From NCBI GenBank assembly GCA_965200885.1, contig OZ241737.1, positions 2,356,001 to 2,420,000 on the forward strand: a stretch of DNA of 64,000 nt, in the 5' to 3' direction. The stretch is from MPNP01 sp026710155. Its GTDB lineage: Bacteria > Pseudomonadota > Alphaproteobacteria > Rhodobacterales > Rhodobacteraceae. Positions 19,103 through 28,223 of this stretch are shown here, one piece after another (position 1 is the stretch's first letter; each line of letters begins with the position of its first letter). The translations under genes were made by a program, and so were the position numbers. Under the pieces are notes generated by a model that was not told where the DNA came from, made no database searches, and saw nothing but the letters and a program-made list of their open reading frames with translations.

Positions 19103-20266
19103 ATGTCAGTCAAGGAAATGAAGGTTGCTACCATAATAGTTGCAGGTGGTACGGGTACCAGGGCAGGATTGTTTCCTCCCAAGCAATACCAGAGAATCGG
19201 ATTGCAAACGGTTCTGGAAATAACCGTCAACCAATTTGTGTCCCATCCCCATGTTGATTCGTGTGTGGTTGTCATATCCCGGGAGCACAAGGAACTGTTT
19301 GATGAAACCGTTTCTCCCAGCATTCGCAACAAACTCCAACTTACCTTCGGTGGAAACAGCCGGACGGAATCGGTTTACAATGGATTGCAACATCTCAAAA
19401 ACCAGGATATTTCACATGTCTTGATTCACGATGGAGCCCGACCCTTCGTTTCAACCAAGTTGATTACCGACATGGTGTCATTACTGAAATCAAATGAGGG
19501 TATAGTACCGGTGGTGGCAATTTCGGATGCGGTTTGGAAATACAAAGACAACCATCTGGTTGAACCTGTTTCAAGGGAGCATCTTGGTGCTGCCCAAACG
19601 CCGCAAGGGTTCAATTATTCCCAAATCCTTCAGGCCTACGAAAAAAGAGCTGGTCATACGGCAGATTGTGCCGAAATAGCCTTGGCTGGTAATTTGAAGG
19701 TGGCAATCGTTGAGGGTGAAAAGGAAAATTACAAGATAACAACTGCTGGTGATCTGGAGTATGCAAGAATGATGTCAAAAAATGATACACAGGATTTTCG
19801 GGTAGGACAGGGGGTTGATGTTCACAAACTTGTACCTGGTAAATCCATAGTACTATGTGGAGTTGAAATTCCCTTTGACAAAAAACTTGAAGGTCATTCA
19901 GATGCTGACGTCGGACTGCATGCCATTACCGATGCCATTTATGGTTCCTTGGGCAAGGGAGACATTGGCACCTGGTTCCCTCCTGAGGATCCAACTTGGA
20001 AGGGAACTGATTCTGTCCATTTCCTGAATCATGCCAACAGGCTTCTTCAGGAAGAAAATTATTCCATAACCTCGATTGATTGCACATTTGTTTGTGAAGA
20101 ACCCAAGATCAAACCTCATGTCATGGATATGCGCAAGAGAGTGGCCAAACAGTTGGGAATCAATACGGATCGGGTCAGCATAAAGGCAACCACTTCCGAA
20201 ATGATGGGCTTTACAGGGAGGAAAGAGGGTATTCTGGCTTTGGCGACCGTGTCTATCGCGAGATGA
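19103..20266 (+). CDS. ispDF: Bifunctional IspD/IspF isoprenoid biosynthesis enzyme
   Basis: One chain carries two enzymes of the MEP pathway. Residues 1-230 are 2-C-methyl-D-erythritol 4-phosphate cytidylyltransferase (IVAGGTGTRAG nucleotide motif, IHDGARPFVS, AAQTPQGF). Residues 233-387 are 2-C-methyl-D-erythritol 2,4-cyclodiphosphate synthase (metal ligands in DVHKL, GHSDADVGLHA, then ATTSEMMGFTGRKEG). Such fusions are typical of alpha- and epsilonproteobacteria; the intermediate IspE is encoded elsewhere. An in-frame ATG at 19118 is an alternative start. The stop overlaps the pgpA start. Confidence 0.95.
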   Translation: MSVKEMKVATIIVAGGTGTRAGLFPPKQYQRIGLQTVLEITVNQFVSHPHVDSCVVVISREHKELFDETVSPSIRNKLQLTFGGNSRTESVYNGLQHLKNQDISHVLIHDGARPFVSTKLITDMVSLLKSNEGIVPVVAISDAVWKYKDNHLVEPVSREHLGAAQTPQGFNYSQILQAYEKRAGHTADCAEIALAGNLKVAIVEGEKENYKITTAGDLEYARMMSKNDTQDFRVGQGVDVHKLVPGKSIVLCGVEIPFDKKLEGHSDADVGLHAITDAIYGSLGKGDIGTWFPPEDPTWKGTDSVHFLNHANRLLQEENYSITSIDCTFVCEEPKIKPHVMDMRKRVAKQLGINTDRVSIKATTSEMMGFTGRKEGILALATVSIAR

Positions 20267-20856
20267 TCAATTTTTTTTCCAAGTGCGTATTAACCCTTTT
20301 TGGCCTGGGTTTTTTTCCATTTGCACCAGGTACAATCGCTTCCTTTGCAGGAATAGTCATTGGCGGATTTCTGATTACTCGGGAATATGGTTATCTTTAC
20401 CTGATTATACTGCCATTGTTATTCTGGTGGCTTGGAACAGTTTGCCTGAAGGCATCTTTAGGTTCATTCGCATCCGATGACCCGTCAGAAATAGTGATTG
20501 ATGAGTTGGTTGGTCAATTGATTGCACTCTGGCCGCTGACCCTTGGGCTGTTTGCAATTGAGAGTGGCATACTAATTAACAACACAAATTTGTTATTTCC
20601 TGTCCAGAAGGATCCCGGCAATTCTTTGTTTGAATCCTTGATTTCCGAATTTGTTCCGGTGGATGGATATTTATTTCTATCCCTGCTATCCCTGTTCCTG
20701 TTATTTCGGTGCTTTGATATCAAAAAACCCTTTTTGGTTGGACGGATTGATAGGCGGAAAACCACCAACAGTGTCATGTTGGATGATATTGTTGCAGGTT
20801 TATTTGCCGGGGCAGTATTTTTGACTTTTATTTTTCTGTATTATGTTCTATCTTAA
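20263..20856 (+). CDS. pgpA: Phosphatidylglycerophosphatase A
   Basis: Membrane phosphatase of 197 residues that makes phosphatidylglycerol from its phosphate. Family features are FFPFAPGTIASFAG near residue 16 and SFASDDPSEIVIDELVGQ near 66 (acidic metal site), then KKPFLVGRIDRR and a final membrane segment. The C-terminal PgpA region has an insertion of roughly 40 residues compared with the shortest members. It starts in a 4-bp ATGA overlap with ispDF, indicating coupling. Confidence 0.88.
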   Translation: MINFFSKCVLTLFGLGFFPFAPGTIASFAGIVIGGFLITREYGYLYLIILPLLFWWLGTVCLKASLGSFASDDPSEIVIDELVGQLIALWPLTLGLFAIESGILINNTNLLFPVQKDPGNSLFESLISEFVPVDGYLFLSLLSLFLLFRCFDIKKPFLVGRIDRRKTTNSVMLDDIVAGLFAGAVFLTFIFLYYVLS

Positions 20857-21163
20857 TTTTCCGGGTTGGTAATTATTGATTGATTCCAATTCAGATGCTT
20901 TTTTTTGCATCTTGGATATGTTGGTTAGATTCTGAATCAGGAAGTTGAGAGTAAATATTCCGTACTTCTCCCGGGCTTTTTCGACAGGCACATGGAAACT
21001 ACCATTTGACATCCAGATTTGATTGATCTCAATGGATGTTCAATAGTTTGGTTTACCCCTTGTTGGAAATTTTTTGAACGGTTGTCGGCAAACCAATTTA
21101 TTCACCTGAATAGAAATAGTCACTGGGGTAAAGCCCTTAAATGTAATTAGATTGGAGTTAGAA
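20857..21163. other. Intergenic region with a small hairpin
   Basis: Spacer between pgpA and amt. A hairpin AGATGC / GCATCT with an eight-T loop lies at 20893-20912 and might end pgpA transcription, though no T-run follows. No convincing sigma-54 promoter is visible upstream of amt and no gene is seen. Confidence 0.4.
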
Positions 21164-22351
21164 ATGGTTGGAGCAGATACAGCCTGGATTATAGTTGCAA
21201 CTGCCTTGGTTCTACTAATGACCCTTCCGGGTTTGGCCCTGTTTTATGGAGGGTTGGTTAGAGCCAAAAATGTATTGAGTGTATTCACACAATGTTACAC
21301 TATTGCCTGTTTGATGAGTGTCCTATGGTTGGTCGTGGGGTATTCCATTGCTTTTGGTGGTGGGGATTCCATGTTTTGGGGAGGTCTGGACAGGGTTCTC
21401 CTTTTGGGTGTTGATTCAGAAACACTTTCGGGAACCATACCTGAAGTATTGTTTTTTGCCTTTCAAATGACCTTCGCAGTAATCACGCCGGCACTTATTG
21501 TTGGTGCTTATGTTGAGCGGATAAATTTTGGGTTTGTATTGGTTTTTTCCGGTCTATGGATGCTGCTTTGTTATGCACCGATAGCTAATTGGATCTGGGG
21601 TGGTGGTTTTCTGTCTGCCGGTGGTATCTATGGTGAGGATGTGGGTACATTCGATTTTGCAGGCGGATTGGTCGTTCATGAATCTGCTGGTCTTGCTGCC
21701 CTTGTCATTGCTTATTTCCTTGGTCCCCGCACTGATAAAGGGAAACCCCCACACGGGCCTGGAATGGTCATGATGGGTGCTGCCCTTCTATGGGTCGGAT
21801 GGTTCGGCTTTAACGGTGGATCTCAATTGGCCGCCGATGGTGGTGCTGCCATGGCTCTAACAGTTACTCACATATCTGCTGCATCGGCTTCCCTTACCTG
21901 GGTATTGTTGGAGAAAATCAAATATGGCAAAGCCTCGCTGGTTGGTTTGGTAACTGGAACCATTGCCGGATTGGCGTCCATCACTCCTGCTTCCGGTTTT
22001 GTGAATCCGATTGAAGCCTTGATCATTGGTGCCATCGCCGGTGTTTTATGCCAGGAGGGCGTCAGATTTGTCAGGAACATACTTAAAATCGATGATACTT
22101 TGGATGTTTTTGCTGTCCATGGAATCGGCGGAATGTTCGGTACAATAATGATTGCCTTATTCGTGGCTGAAGCAAGTTGGATTGCCCAAATCGGTTCGGT
22201 GATCATCGTTGGTATTTTTACCATTGTAGTTACTGTAATAATCGTAAAAGTATTGGGCATATTCATGCAGATGCGTGCTTCTGTAGAAAACGAAGTAACT
22301 GGTCTGGACATGTCTGTACATGGTGAGCGTGCTTACGAGTTCAATTCATAA
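21164..22351 (+). CDS. amt: Ammonium transporter Amt
   Basis: Polytopic channel protein with about eleven membrane segments. Family signatures include GLALFYGGLVRAKNVLS, FAFQMTFAVITPALIVGAYVER, the first pore histidine in VVHESAGLAAL and the second in AVHGIGGMFGT; both members of the twin-His pair are present. It imports ammonium for glutamine synthetase. The ATG at 21164 has GGAG six bases upstream and is preferred to the TTG at 21152. No glnK is adjacent; ntrYX lies nearby on the other strand. Confidence 0.93.
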   Translation: MVGADTAWIIVATALVLLMTLPGLALFYGGLVRAKNVLSVFTQCYTIACLMSVLWLVVGYSIAFGGGDSMFWGGLDRVLLLGVDSETLSGTIPEVLFFAFQMTFAVITPALIVGAYVERINFGFVLVFSGLWMLLCYAPIANWIWGGGFLSAGGIYGEDVGTFDFAGGLVVHESAGLAALVIAYFLGPRTDKGKPPHGPGMVMMGAALLWVGWFGFNGGSQLAADGGAAMALTVTHISAASASLTWVLLEKIKYGKASLVGLVTGTIAGLASITPASGFVNPIEALIIGAIAGVLCQEGVRFVRNILKIDDTLDVFAVHGIGGMFGTIMIALFVAEASWIAQIGSVIIVGIFTIVVTVIIVKVLGIFMQMRASVENEVTGLDMSVHGERAYEFNS

Positions 22352-22356
22352 ATCTC

Positions 22357-22397
22357 TAATCCCCCCTGATTGCCAACAGGTGATCAGGGGGAGATTT
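22357..22397. terminator. Bidirectional terminator-like hairpin between amt and the mttB-like gene
   Basis: An inverted repeat (AATCCCCCCTGAT on the left, ATCAGGGGGAGATT on the right, one unpaired base) separated by a 12-nt loop lies in the convergent gap and is followed by T-rich sequence on the plus strand. It would stop transcription of both genes. Confidence 0.65.
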
Positions 22398-23944
22398 TAC
22401 ACCATGGAATCAGGCATTGATTCCTTACGTTTGCTGATAAAGGTTTCCAACCCTTCCTCAATTCCAGGATCAAGTTGTGGTGTCTGGTATTCCTTCAGCA
22501 GGTATTCAACCCTCTCGTTGGCCAAGGTATAGGTATCCCTGGAACCTTCCTCAAACCATGTTTCAAAGGGTTTGTAATCAAAAAGCCCGGTTTTCCAGAA
22601 AGCCGTTTTGAAATTATCCTGGGTATGCTTACATCCCAGATAATGTCCTCCCGGCTGGACCTCGCGAATGGCATCCAATGCCTGCCCATTCGTCGAAATG
22701 TCAATTGGTGAAGCCAGGGTGTGCAAAGCTCCCAACTGATCGGCGTCCATGACAAATTTTTCAAAGGATGAAACCAGACCTCCCTCCAACCAGCCACAGG
22801 AATGCAACATGAAATTCACCCCTCCGAATACACTCGATTGAAGGGTTGAACCAGATTCATAGGCTGCCTGGGCATCGGGTAATTTTGAACCACATAATCC
22901 TCCCCCTGATCTGAATGGAATATTCAATCTTCGGGCCAACTGGCCGGCACCATATAGAATTTTTGAAGCCTCCGGTGTGCCGAAAGTCGGAGCACCCGAG
23001 TTCATGTCAATGGATGTGACAAAAGTTCCAAAGATAATCGGTGCACCCTTACGGACTAGCTGGCTATATCCAATCCCGGCATACACTTCAGCAAGGACCT
23101 GGGTTAGGGTTCCGACGATAGAAACAGGAGCCATGGCACCGCCAACAATAAATGGGGAAACCACCGAAGCCTGGTTTGAGCGCGCATATACTTCCAGAGC
23201 ACCTATCATCAAGGCATCAAAGGTCAATGGAGAATTGATATTGATCAGGGAGGTAAGGACTGTATTCCGGTCAACAAATTCATTGCCGAACAGTATTCTG
23301 GTCATTTCCAGGGTATCTTCTGCTCTGGACGGCTCTGTAACTGACCCCATGAAGGGCTTGTCGGAATATTTGATATGGGCAAGAACCATGTCGAGATGAC
23401 GTTTGTTAACCGGCAGGTCAGTGGGTTCACAAACAGTTCCTCCAGAGTGATGAAGCCATTTTGACATATATCCCAGTTTTACAAATTTCTGGAAATCATC
23501 AATGGTGGCATAGCGTCTTCCCTCATTTTGTGTCCTGACAAAGGGGGGGCCATAAACAGGAGCAAAAACAAGGGTATTCGGGGAAATTTCAACGCTTCTT
23601 GCCGGGTTTCTGGCATGCTGGGTAAAACTCGATGGTACCGTTTCCAACAATTTCCTGGCCAGTCCTCTAGGTAGTCGAACCCTCTCGCCTTTAACATCGG
23701 CTCCAGACTCCTTCCAGAGTTCCAGTGCCTTGGGATTGTCCTTGAAGTCCACACCAATTTCTTCAAGCAAAAGTTCGGCATTGCTTTCGATAATTTCCAA
23801 TGCTTCATCTGAAAACAGGTCCAGATTGGGTAAACTCCTTTCTATAAACCTGGCGGTCTCTATTTTGAGAGTGGTTCGTTCAGCCCTTTTTCTGGCCCCA
23901 CCACCCCCTCTTCTTCTCGTTCTATTTGCATGTAAATCAGCCAT
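22397..23944 (-). CDS. Trimethylamine methyltransferase family protein (MttB-like, no pyrrolysine)
   Basis: TIM-barrel corrinoid-dependent methyltransferase family (Pfam MTTB), about 515 residues. The N-terminal Arg/Gly-rich tail is typical of marine alphaproteobacterial members. There is no in-frame UAG, so it is a non-pyrrolysine member; such proteins demethylate quaternary amines such as glycine betaine or proline betaine rather than trimethylamine. The probable partner is the corrinoid protein at 54452-55159, although it lies 30 kb away. The ATG at 23944 is preferred to the TTG at 23959. The exact substrate is unknown. Confidence 0.85.
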   Translation of the reverse strand: MADLHANRTRRRGGGGARKRAERTTLKIETARFIERSLPNLDLFSDEALEIIESNAELLLEEIGVDFKDNPKALELWKESGADVKGERVRLPRGLARKLLETVPSSFTQHARNPARSVEISPNTLVFAPVYGPPFVRTQNEGRRYATIDDFQKFVKLGYMSKWLHHSGGTVCEPTDLPVNKRHLDMVLAHIKYSDKPFMGSVTEPSRAEDTLEMTRILFGNEFVDRNTVLTSLININSPLTFDALMIGALEVYARSNQASVVSPFIVGGAMAPVSIVGTLTQVLAEVYAGIGYSQLVRKGAPIIFGTFVTSIDMNSGAPTFGTPEASKILYGAGQLARRLNIPFRSGGGLCGSKLPDAQAAYESGSTLQSSVFGGVNFMLHSCGWLEGGLVSSFEKFVMDADQLGALHTLASPIDISTNGQALDAIREVQPGGHYLGCKHTQDNFKTAFWKTGLFDYKPFETWFEEGSRDTYTLANERVEYLLKEYQTPQLDPGIEEGLETFISKRKESMPDSMV

Positions 23945-24115
23945 GGGGAATAAATCCAATCCTGTTTAAATTTCGCGAGTCCATATATTCCAAATCAATT
24001 GGAAAGATTTTCAATGCCACTTACTTACACCAATTCCATTCTATTTTTTGGTATTAATTTCATATAATTTTTTGACAATACCGAATACAAATCGGAACTA
24101 TTCCATGAGTTTAAA

Positions 24116-25681
24116 GTGAAACCAAAACCACATGACCTAATTCTCATCATAGACTTTGGTAGTCAGGTAACACAATTAATTGCCAGAAGATTCAGAGAAT
24201 TAAACGCCTATTGCGAAATCCATCCCTGCCAAAATGTCACCGAGGATTTTATAAGCCGAAGAAACCCGAAGGCAGTTGTTTTATCAGGGAGTCCTGGAAG
24301 TGTCATGGATGAAACCCCCTTTGCCCCTCCCGAAATGATTTACGAATTGGGAATTCCAATCCTGGGAATATGTTATGGTCAGCAAATCATGGCCAGTCAA
24401 ATGGGTGGATTGGTTGAGAAAGGCAAGATTCGAGAATTTGGCAAGGCGGTTGTTAATCCAAATAGGGATTTCCTGGAGTGTTCCATGTTCAAGAACCTGT
24501 TTCGGGAAGGCGAAGAAATTGTCTGGATGTCTCATGGTGAAAAGGTTTCACGTCTTCCGGACGGGTTTGTTCAAATCGGCAAATCAACTAACAGTCCGAA
24601 TGCAATCATGGCTGATTTTGAACGCAAGTTCTTTGGAATTCAGTTTCATCCAGAGGTTTACCATACAGTCAATGGTTCAATCTTTCTGGAAAACTTCATG
24701 AACATTGCGGAAATCCGGCCCAACTGGACCATGGGAACTTACAGGAATGAAGTAACCAAACGCATCAGGGAACAGGTTGGTTCAGGCAAGGTAATCTGTG
24801 CAATTTCCGGAGGTGTTGATTCTACGGTTACTGCCGTTTTGCTTCACATGACCATTCCGGAACAATTAACGTGCATTTTTGTTGATCATGGTCTCTTGCG
24901 CGAAAATGAAGCCTCACAGGTGGTTTCCATATTCAGGGAAAATTTTCAGATCCCTCTGGTGTTTGTAGAAGCATCAAAACTATTTCTTGAAAAATTGAAG
25001 GGAGTATCCGACCCGGAAGAAAAGCGAAAAATCATCGGTGGAACCTTTATTGAGGTATTTGAAAATGAGGCACAAAAATTGCAGGGACACGAGTTTCTGG
25101 CTCAAGGAACACTTTATCCGGATATTATCGAATCGGTTAGTTTTACCGGGGGGCCAAGTGAAACGATCAAATCTCACCACAATGTAGGAGGATTGCCTGA
25201 GAATCTTGAGTTTAAATTGGTAGAACCACTAAAGGAGTTGTTTAAGGATGAAGTCAGGGAGTTGGGCAGAGAGTTGGGTATTCCTCAGGAATTTCTGGGT
25301 AGACACCCCTTCCCTGGTCCAGGTTTGGCTATCAGGTGTTTGGGAGACATCACTCCCGAAAAATTATCGACTTTACGAAAAATCGATACGATATTCATAG
25401 ACCAAATTAAAATTCACGGTTTATACGACAGCATCTGGCAAGCATTTGCCACCTTGCTTCCTGTTAAGACGGTTGGAGTGATGGGTGATGGCAGAACCTA
25501 TGATCACGTCTGTTCTCTGAGAGCAGTTACAAGTGTTGATGGCATGACAGCCCAGTTCTATCCCTTTTCAGCATCCTTCCTAGCAGAAACCTCAAACAGA
25601 ATTGTCAATGAGGTCAAGGGTGTAAACAGAGTGACATATGACATCACCTCCAAACCGCCAGGAACCATAGAATGGGAGTAA
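24116..25681 (+). CDS. guaA: GMP synthase (glutamine-hydrolysing)
   Basis: Makes GMP from XMP, ATP and glutamine. The N-terminal class I amidotransferase has GICYGQQ (nucleophilic Cys) near residue 87 and FHPEVYHT. The ATP-pyrophosphatase domain starts near 220 with the P-loop SGGVDST. The C-terminal dimerisation domain has FPGPGLAIR and ends KPPGTIEWE, the invariant GuaA terminus. 521 residues, normal. GTG start. Monocistronic, divergent from the mttB-like gene. Confidence 0.96.
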   Translation: MKPKPHDLILIIDFGSQVTQLIARRFRELNAYCEIHPCQNVTEDFISRRNPKAVVLSGSPGSVMDETPFAPPEMIYELGIPILGICYGQQIMASQMGGLVEKGKIREFGKAVVNPNRDFLECSMFKNLFREGEEIVWMSHGEKVSRLPDGFVQIGKSTNSPNAIMADFERKFFGIQFHPEVYHTVNGSIFLENFMNIAEIRPNWTMGTYRNEVTKRIREQVGSGKVICAISGGVDSTVTAVLLHMTIPEQLTCIFVDHGLLRENEASQVVSIFRENFQIPLVFVEASKLFLEKLKGVSDPEEKRKIIGGTFIEVFENEAQKLQGHEFLAQGTLYPDIIESVSFTGGPSETIKSHHNVGGLPENLEFKLVEPLKELFKDEVRELGRELGIPQEFLGRHPFPGPGLAIRCLGDITPEKLSTLRKIDTIFIDQIKIHGLYDSIWQAFATLLPVKTVGVMGDGRTYDHVCSLRAVTSVDGMTAQFYPFSASFLAETSNRIVNEVKGVNRVTYDITSKPPGTIEWE

Positions 25682-25930
25682 AAATATGTATTGCTTAAAA
25701 GTAGAAATACCATAAAACATTTGTGAAATAGATGATGAGCTTAAGGCAATCTATCACAGTAAGGATACCGTTTGTATTTGGGTTTTTAAGACAAGAGTAG
25801 AAAGAAAAAGGGTTATGGATGAAACCGCAGGAATGCTAAAATCCGAGCGTGAAAACCATTATGAAAAATATTTTACTTAAGAGGTGGAATCTAGTTTCAT
25901 GGAATAACCAAGTAATAAATTGTCTCCCTG
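25682..25930. other. Intergenic region with a startless reading-frame fragment
   Basis: Between guaA and the GC-rich island. A frame of about 50 codons ending at a TAA near 25880 reads like a charged protein tail (KTRVERKRVMDETAGML, then NHYEKYFT), but an in-frame stop precedes it and no start codon with a ribosome site is visible. It may be the remnant of a gene destroyed by the neighbouring insertion. Nothing else is seen. Confidence 0.3.
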
Positions 25931-26261
25931 CAGTAATTCCCGCTTAAATTTTTCACCCCCAGAATCCTACCGTATCCACACATCTTTTATCGGGTGGTTG
26001 CATAGCCTGTTCCCCCAATTCCTGAAAAGCATCCGGCTTCACGGTGGGCCGCACATGGTTCCACAGGGAGTTTGCCAACGCCGGGGGCTCTCCCCGGAAC
26101 GATGCCGGGGCCATGGTGAAGCGCCCGCCAGTGGGGAATTGCCGGATGGTGGAAGGGGCCTGCACCGCCTTTCCCCATTTTTTCCTTGACCTGCACGGAT
26201 TCCCGTGCTATGTGACCGGCATTGAAAAGCATTGAAACAGGTTCAACAGGAGAGCATACTC

Positions 26262-27040
26262 ATGAAACGATTGTCAATCACCCCCCCCTTGAATTTCTGA
26301 CGGCACTGGTCGCCGCATTGATGGCGCTGCTGATGGCTGTCCCGGCCTGGGCGCAGGTCCCGACGGTCGGCATGTTGGGTTTTACGGCCAACCAATGCGC
26401 AGGCGGGTGTCCCGAGCAGAATACGGCCTGTACGCAGGCCAATATCAACATCGGCGTCGGCGTCGGTTTCGGAAACCTGACTCCGCGGACCGACCTGGAG
26501 GTGCGCCTCCTCGCCCTGACGCGGTCCGGCCACAACCGGTTTCGGGACTACGGCGTGCCGGTTTATGTGGACGAAGATGACAGCCGGGTGATCCGGTCCC
26601 TCACGACCGTGACCATACCGGCCGGCAGCGACAGTAATCATGGGGTGCAGATTTCGGACCCGATCTGCTGGAGAAACGACCACCTTGTCACCGGGGACAG
26701 CGAGGTTGAGATCGTCATCGTCGGCGGGGCGGGGTACCGGGTGGACCCGTCACGAAACGGCTTGGTGTTTACCATTGTGGAGGACGATGACTGTGCCAAT
26801 CCGGGAAGCGACACCCTCTACATGCCGATGGGCGGCAACATGAACAACACATGTGTGTGTAGAACGCGTGCGGTGGCGGCCGAGCTGTATCCGGGGTCGG
26901 TCAAGCAGGCGGACGGCCAGGACTGGGACCACACCGTGGATGACTACTATGTCACGATCAACGGCAACCGCTCCCTGCGGTCAAGCAATGATCAGTCCAG
27001 GTACTGTCCGGAATCACCCTACCAGGGTCCGGGAAGTTGA
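26262..27040 (+). CDS. Secreted Calx-beta-like protein, frameshifted at a run of eight C
   Basis: The best start is the ATG at 26262, eight bases after AGGAGA. From there the protein begins MKRLSITPP but hits a stop at once, because the run of eight C at 26281-26288 puts the rest out of frame. One more C would join it to a perfect signal peptide (LVAALMALLMAVPAWA) and the downstream open frame to 27040. The mature part of about 225 residues contains cysteines and a Calx-beta-like pattern: VTIPAGSDSN, a GDSEVEI strand, a GGAGY turn and FTIVEDDD. Calx-beta domains bind Ca2+ in extracellular proteins. The frame may be switched by slippage, or the gene is broken. Confidence 0.55.
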
Positions 27041-27144
27041 AGGAAGCCACCAAGCGCCAGGGGGCGGTTTCCCACTGCCCCCTTTCCGTGGCATGATGGC
27101 CGGCATGGAAAGGCATCCGCAAACATCCAGGGGAGAACGGACAC

Positions 27145-27258
27145 ATGAAGCGGTTGTTGAACACCTCCCCCTCTTTACCCCTGCCGCATCAGCACATCTT
27201 GTTGTTCAGCCTTTTTTGCCCTTGCCACTGTTTTGTGATTCCCCTCCCCTGTCATTGA
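27145..27258 (+). pseudogene. Second decayed copy of the secreted-protein leader
   Basis: ATG at 27145 eight bases after GGGGAGA, beginning MKRLLNTSP, clearly parallels the leader at 26262 (MKRLSITPP). The upstream 60 bases are also related between copies (GGCATGGAAAGGCAT against GGCATTGAAAAGCAT). The 37-codon product stays hydrophobic and then stops, with nothing like the mature domain after it. It is probably the remnant of a tandem duplication. Confidence 0.4.
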
Positions 27259-27469
27259 ATTGGGACAGGACATCATCTTCCGGCGATGCCCGCATTGACC
27301 GGCCCCGGTTTGCCATGGCAACAGCCCCCTAAAAAAAAGACACGCACGGACCCGGGCCGCAAAGGCCAGTGATCACCTGCGAAGCGGGTTCCCCCGCCTC
27401 TTGGTCCTGTCCCGCGGCACCTTCCCGTTTCCCGGGAAACGGCCACTCCACATCCCGCCGACACTATTG

Positions 27470-27660
27470 CCGCCAGGACCATGACGAACCCGGCAGGCAT
27501 TGAACCGAACTCTTTCCACTGTCAACGATGCAGCGCAAATGCCGATGCCCTTCCGGTGTCAGCCGGACCAGGTGGATCTTCCTGCCTCCCTTCAACCGGA
27601 ACGGGTGCAACCGCCAGGACCGGACCGTTGGTCGAACCGGAAACATTGATGAACTGCCCT
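27470..27660 (-). pseudogene. Possible N-terminal fragment of an IS630-type transposase
   Basis: On the minus strand a short frame reads KIHLVRLTPEGHRHL then CIVDSGKSSVQ, reminiscent of the N-terminus of IS630-family transposases (RLTxEER...L...SGK). It runs into a stop and frame change within about 20 codons and no DDE core follows. Recognition rests on this one stretch, so it is tentative. The remainder of 27259-27850 shows no gene. Confidence 0.3.
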
Positions 27661-27850
27661 TGTTGTGGTAGGTATGGGACAACGGGGAGGAATTTGCAAA
27701 CGACTGGGGGTAATGGGGCATTACCATCATTTCAATATTGGTGGGATACTAGAAGCCTTTGATAATTGTTTTTAACAAGATATTGGGTGAATAATTCTTG
27801 CTTGTAACTTTTTACCATACTATATTTTGGATTGAATAAAGGGAAAATCC

Positions 27851-28122
27851 ATGGATGAATTTGATAAAATTCTAAAAAATCTGGTTCAGGAACAACTGGC
27901 ACTCGCTAGGATTATAGATTTGCATTCAGTAGAAGATGAAGATGGTGATCCGATTCTACGAATCAGGGTTGTTTACCAAGCTAAAAAAATGGACTTGATA
28001 TAAAGAAATTAGGAGGATTAACCCGTCACTTGCTGACGAATCATGGTGATATATTTGAAGACCGTCATCCTATTTTTTCTTTCATTCTCCCAGAAGAAGT
28101 AAAATATTTTGCAGCCAATTGA
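27851..28122 (+). pseudogene. Small acidic protein with a one-base deletion in a run of A
   Basis: ATG at 27851. The first 47 codons (starting MDEFDKILKNL, with EDEDGDPILRIRVVY) run to a stop at 28001. If the run of seven A at 27983-27989 had eight, the frame would continue as LDIKKLGGLTRHLL and end FILPEEVKYFAAN at 28122, giving about 90 residues. The continuation looks as protein-like as the first part, so this is a frameshifted gene. I do not recognise a named family; the arrangement of a small acidic protein followed by an overlapping HEPN-like start resembles a toxin-antitoxin pair. Confidence 0.4.
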
Positions 28123-28207
28123 TCTAATTCCCACAGCCAAGCACCTTGTCAACGAAAGAGGTAAGGGTATACGTCTATTTGAATACCTTAATACAAATGA
28201 AACCTAA
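28109..28207 (+). pseudogene. Truncated start of a possible HEPN-type partner gene
   Basis: A TTG at 28109 overlaps the end of the previous gene by 14 bases and opens 32 codons beginning LQPIDLIPTAKHLV, followed by a dissimilar tail and a stop. The first dozen residues resemble the opening helix of HEPN-like proteins encoded next to small acidic partners, but everything after is missing. Low confidence; it could equally be noise. Confidence 0.22.
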
Positions 28208-28223
28208 AGCTAGTGGTTTCAAC

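Larger units (their letters stand above)
25931..27750. mobile_element. GC-rich imported island with an element-like left end
   Basis: DNA between about 25931 and 27740 is much richer in G+C than everything around it. Its left end, CAGTAATTCCCGCTT followed by a similar AT-rich then C-rich stretch, is the same as the left terminal repeat of the 590-bp element at 56911-57500. A degenerate partner (GGTGGGATACTAG near 27739-27751) may be the right end, but no target duplication is found, so the right boundary is approximate. Contents: a secreted Calx-beta-like protein gene, a second decayed copy of its leader, and a possible IS630 fragment. Apart from these, 25931-26221 holds no gene. Confidence 0.5.

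Noticed and set aside
20857..21163. Sigma-54 promoter for amt
   Set aside because: No TGGCAC-N5-TTGC-like element could be found; the closest GGCAC lacks the -12 part.
23535..23550. Run of seven G in the mttB-like gene, and another at 34757-34763, as phase-variable tracts
   Set aside because: Both are in frame, shorter than the other runs, and encode conserved or tolerated residues; length seven is not clearly unusual.
26243..26683. Minus-strand frame opposite the secreted-protein gene
   Set aside because: It is the mirror of a GC-rich coding frame; no start site or domain supports it.
25931..27750. Target-site duplication around the first GC-rich island
   Set aside because: The nine bases left of 25931 (GTCTCCCTG) are not repeated near 27750, so the right end is not proven.
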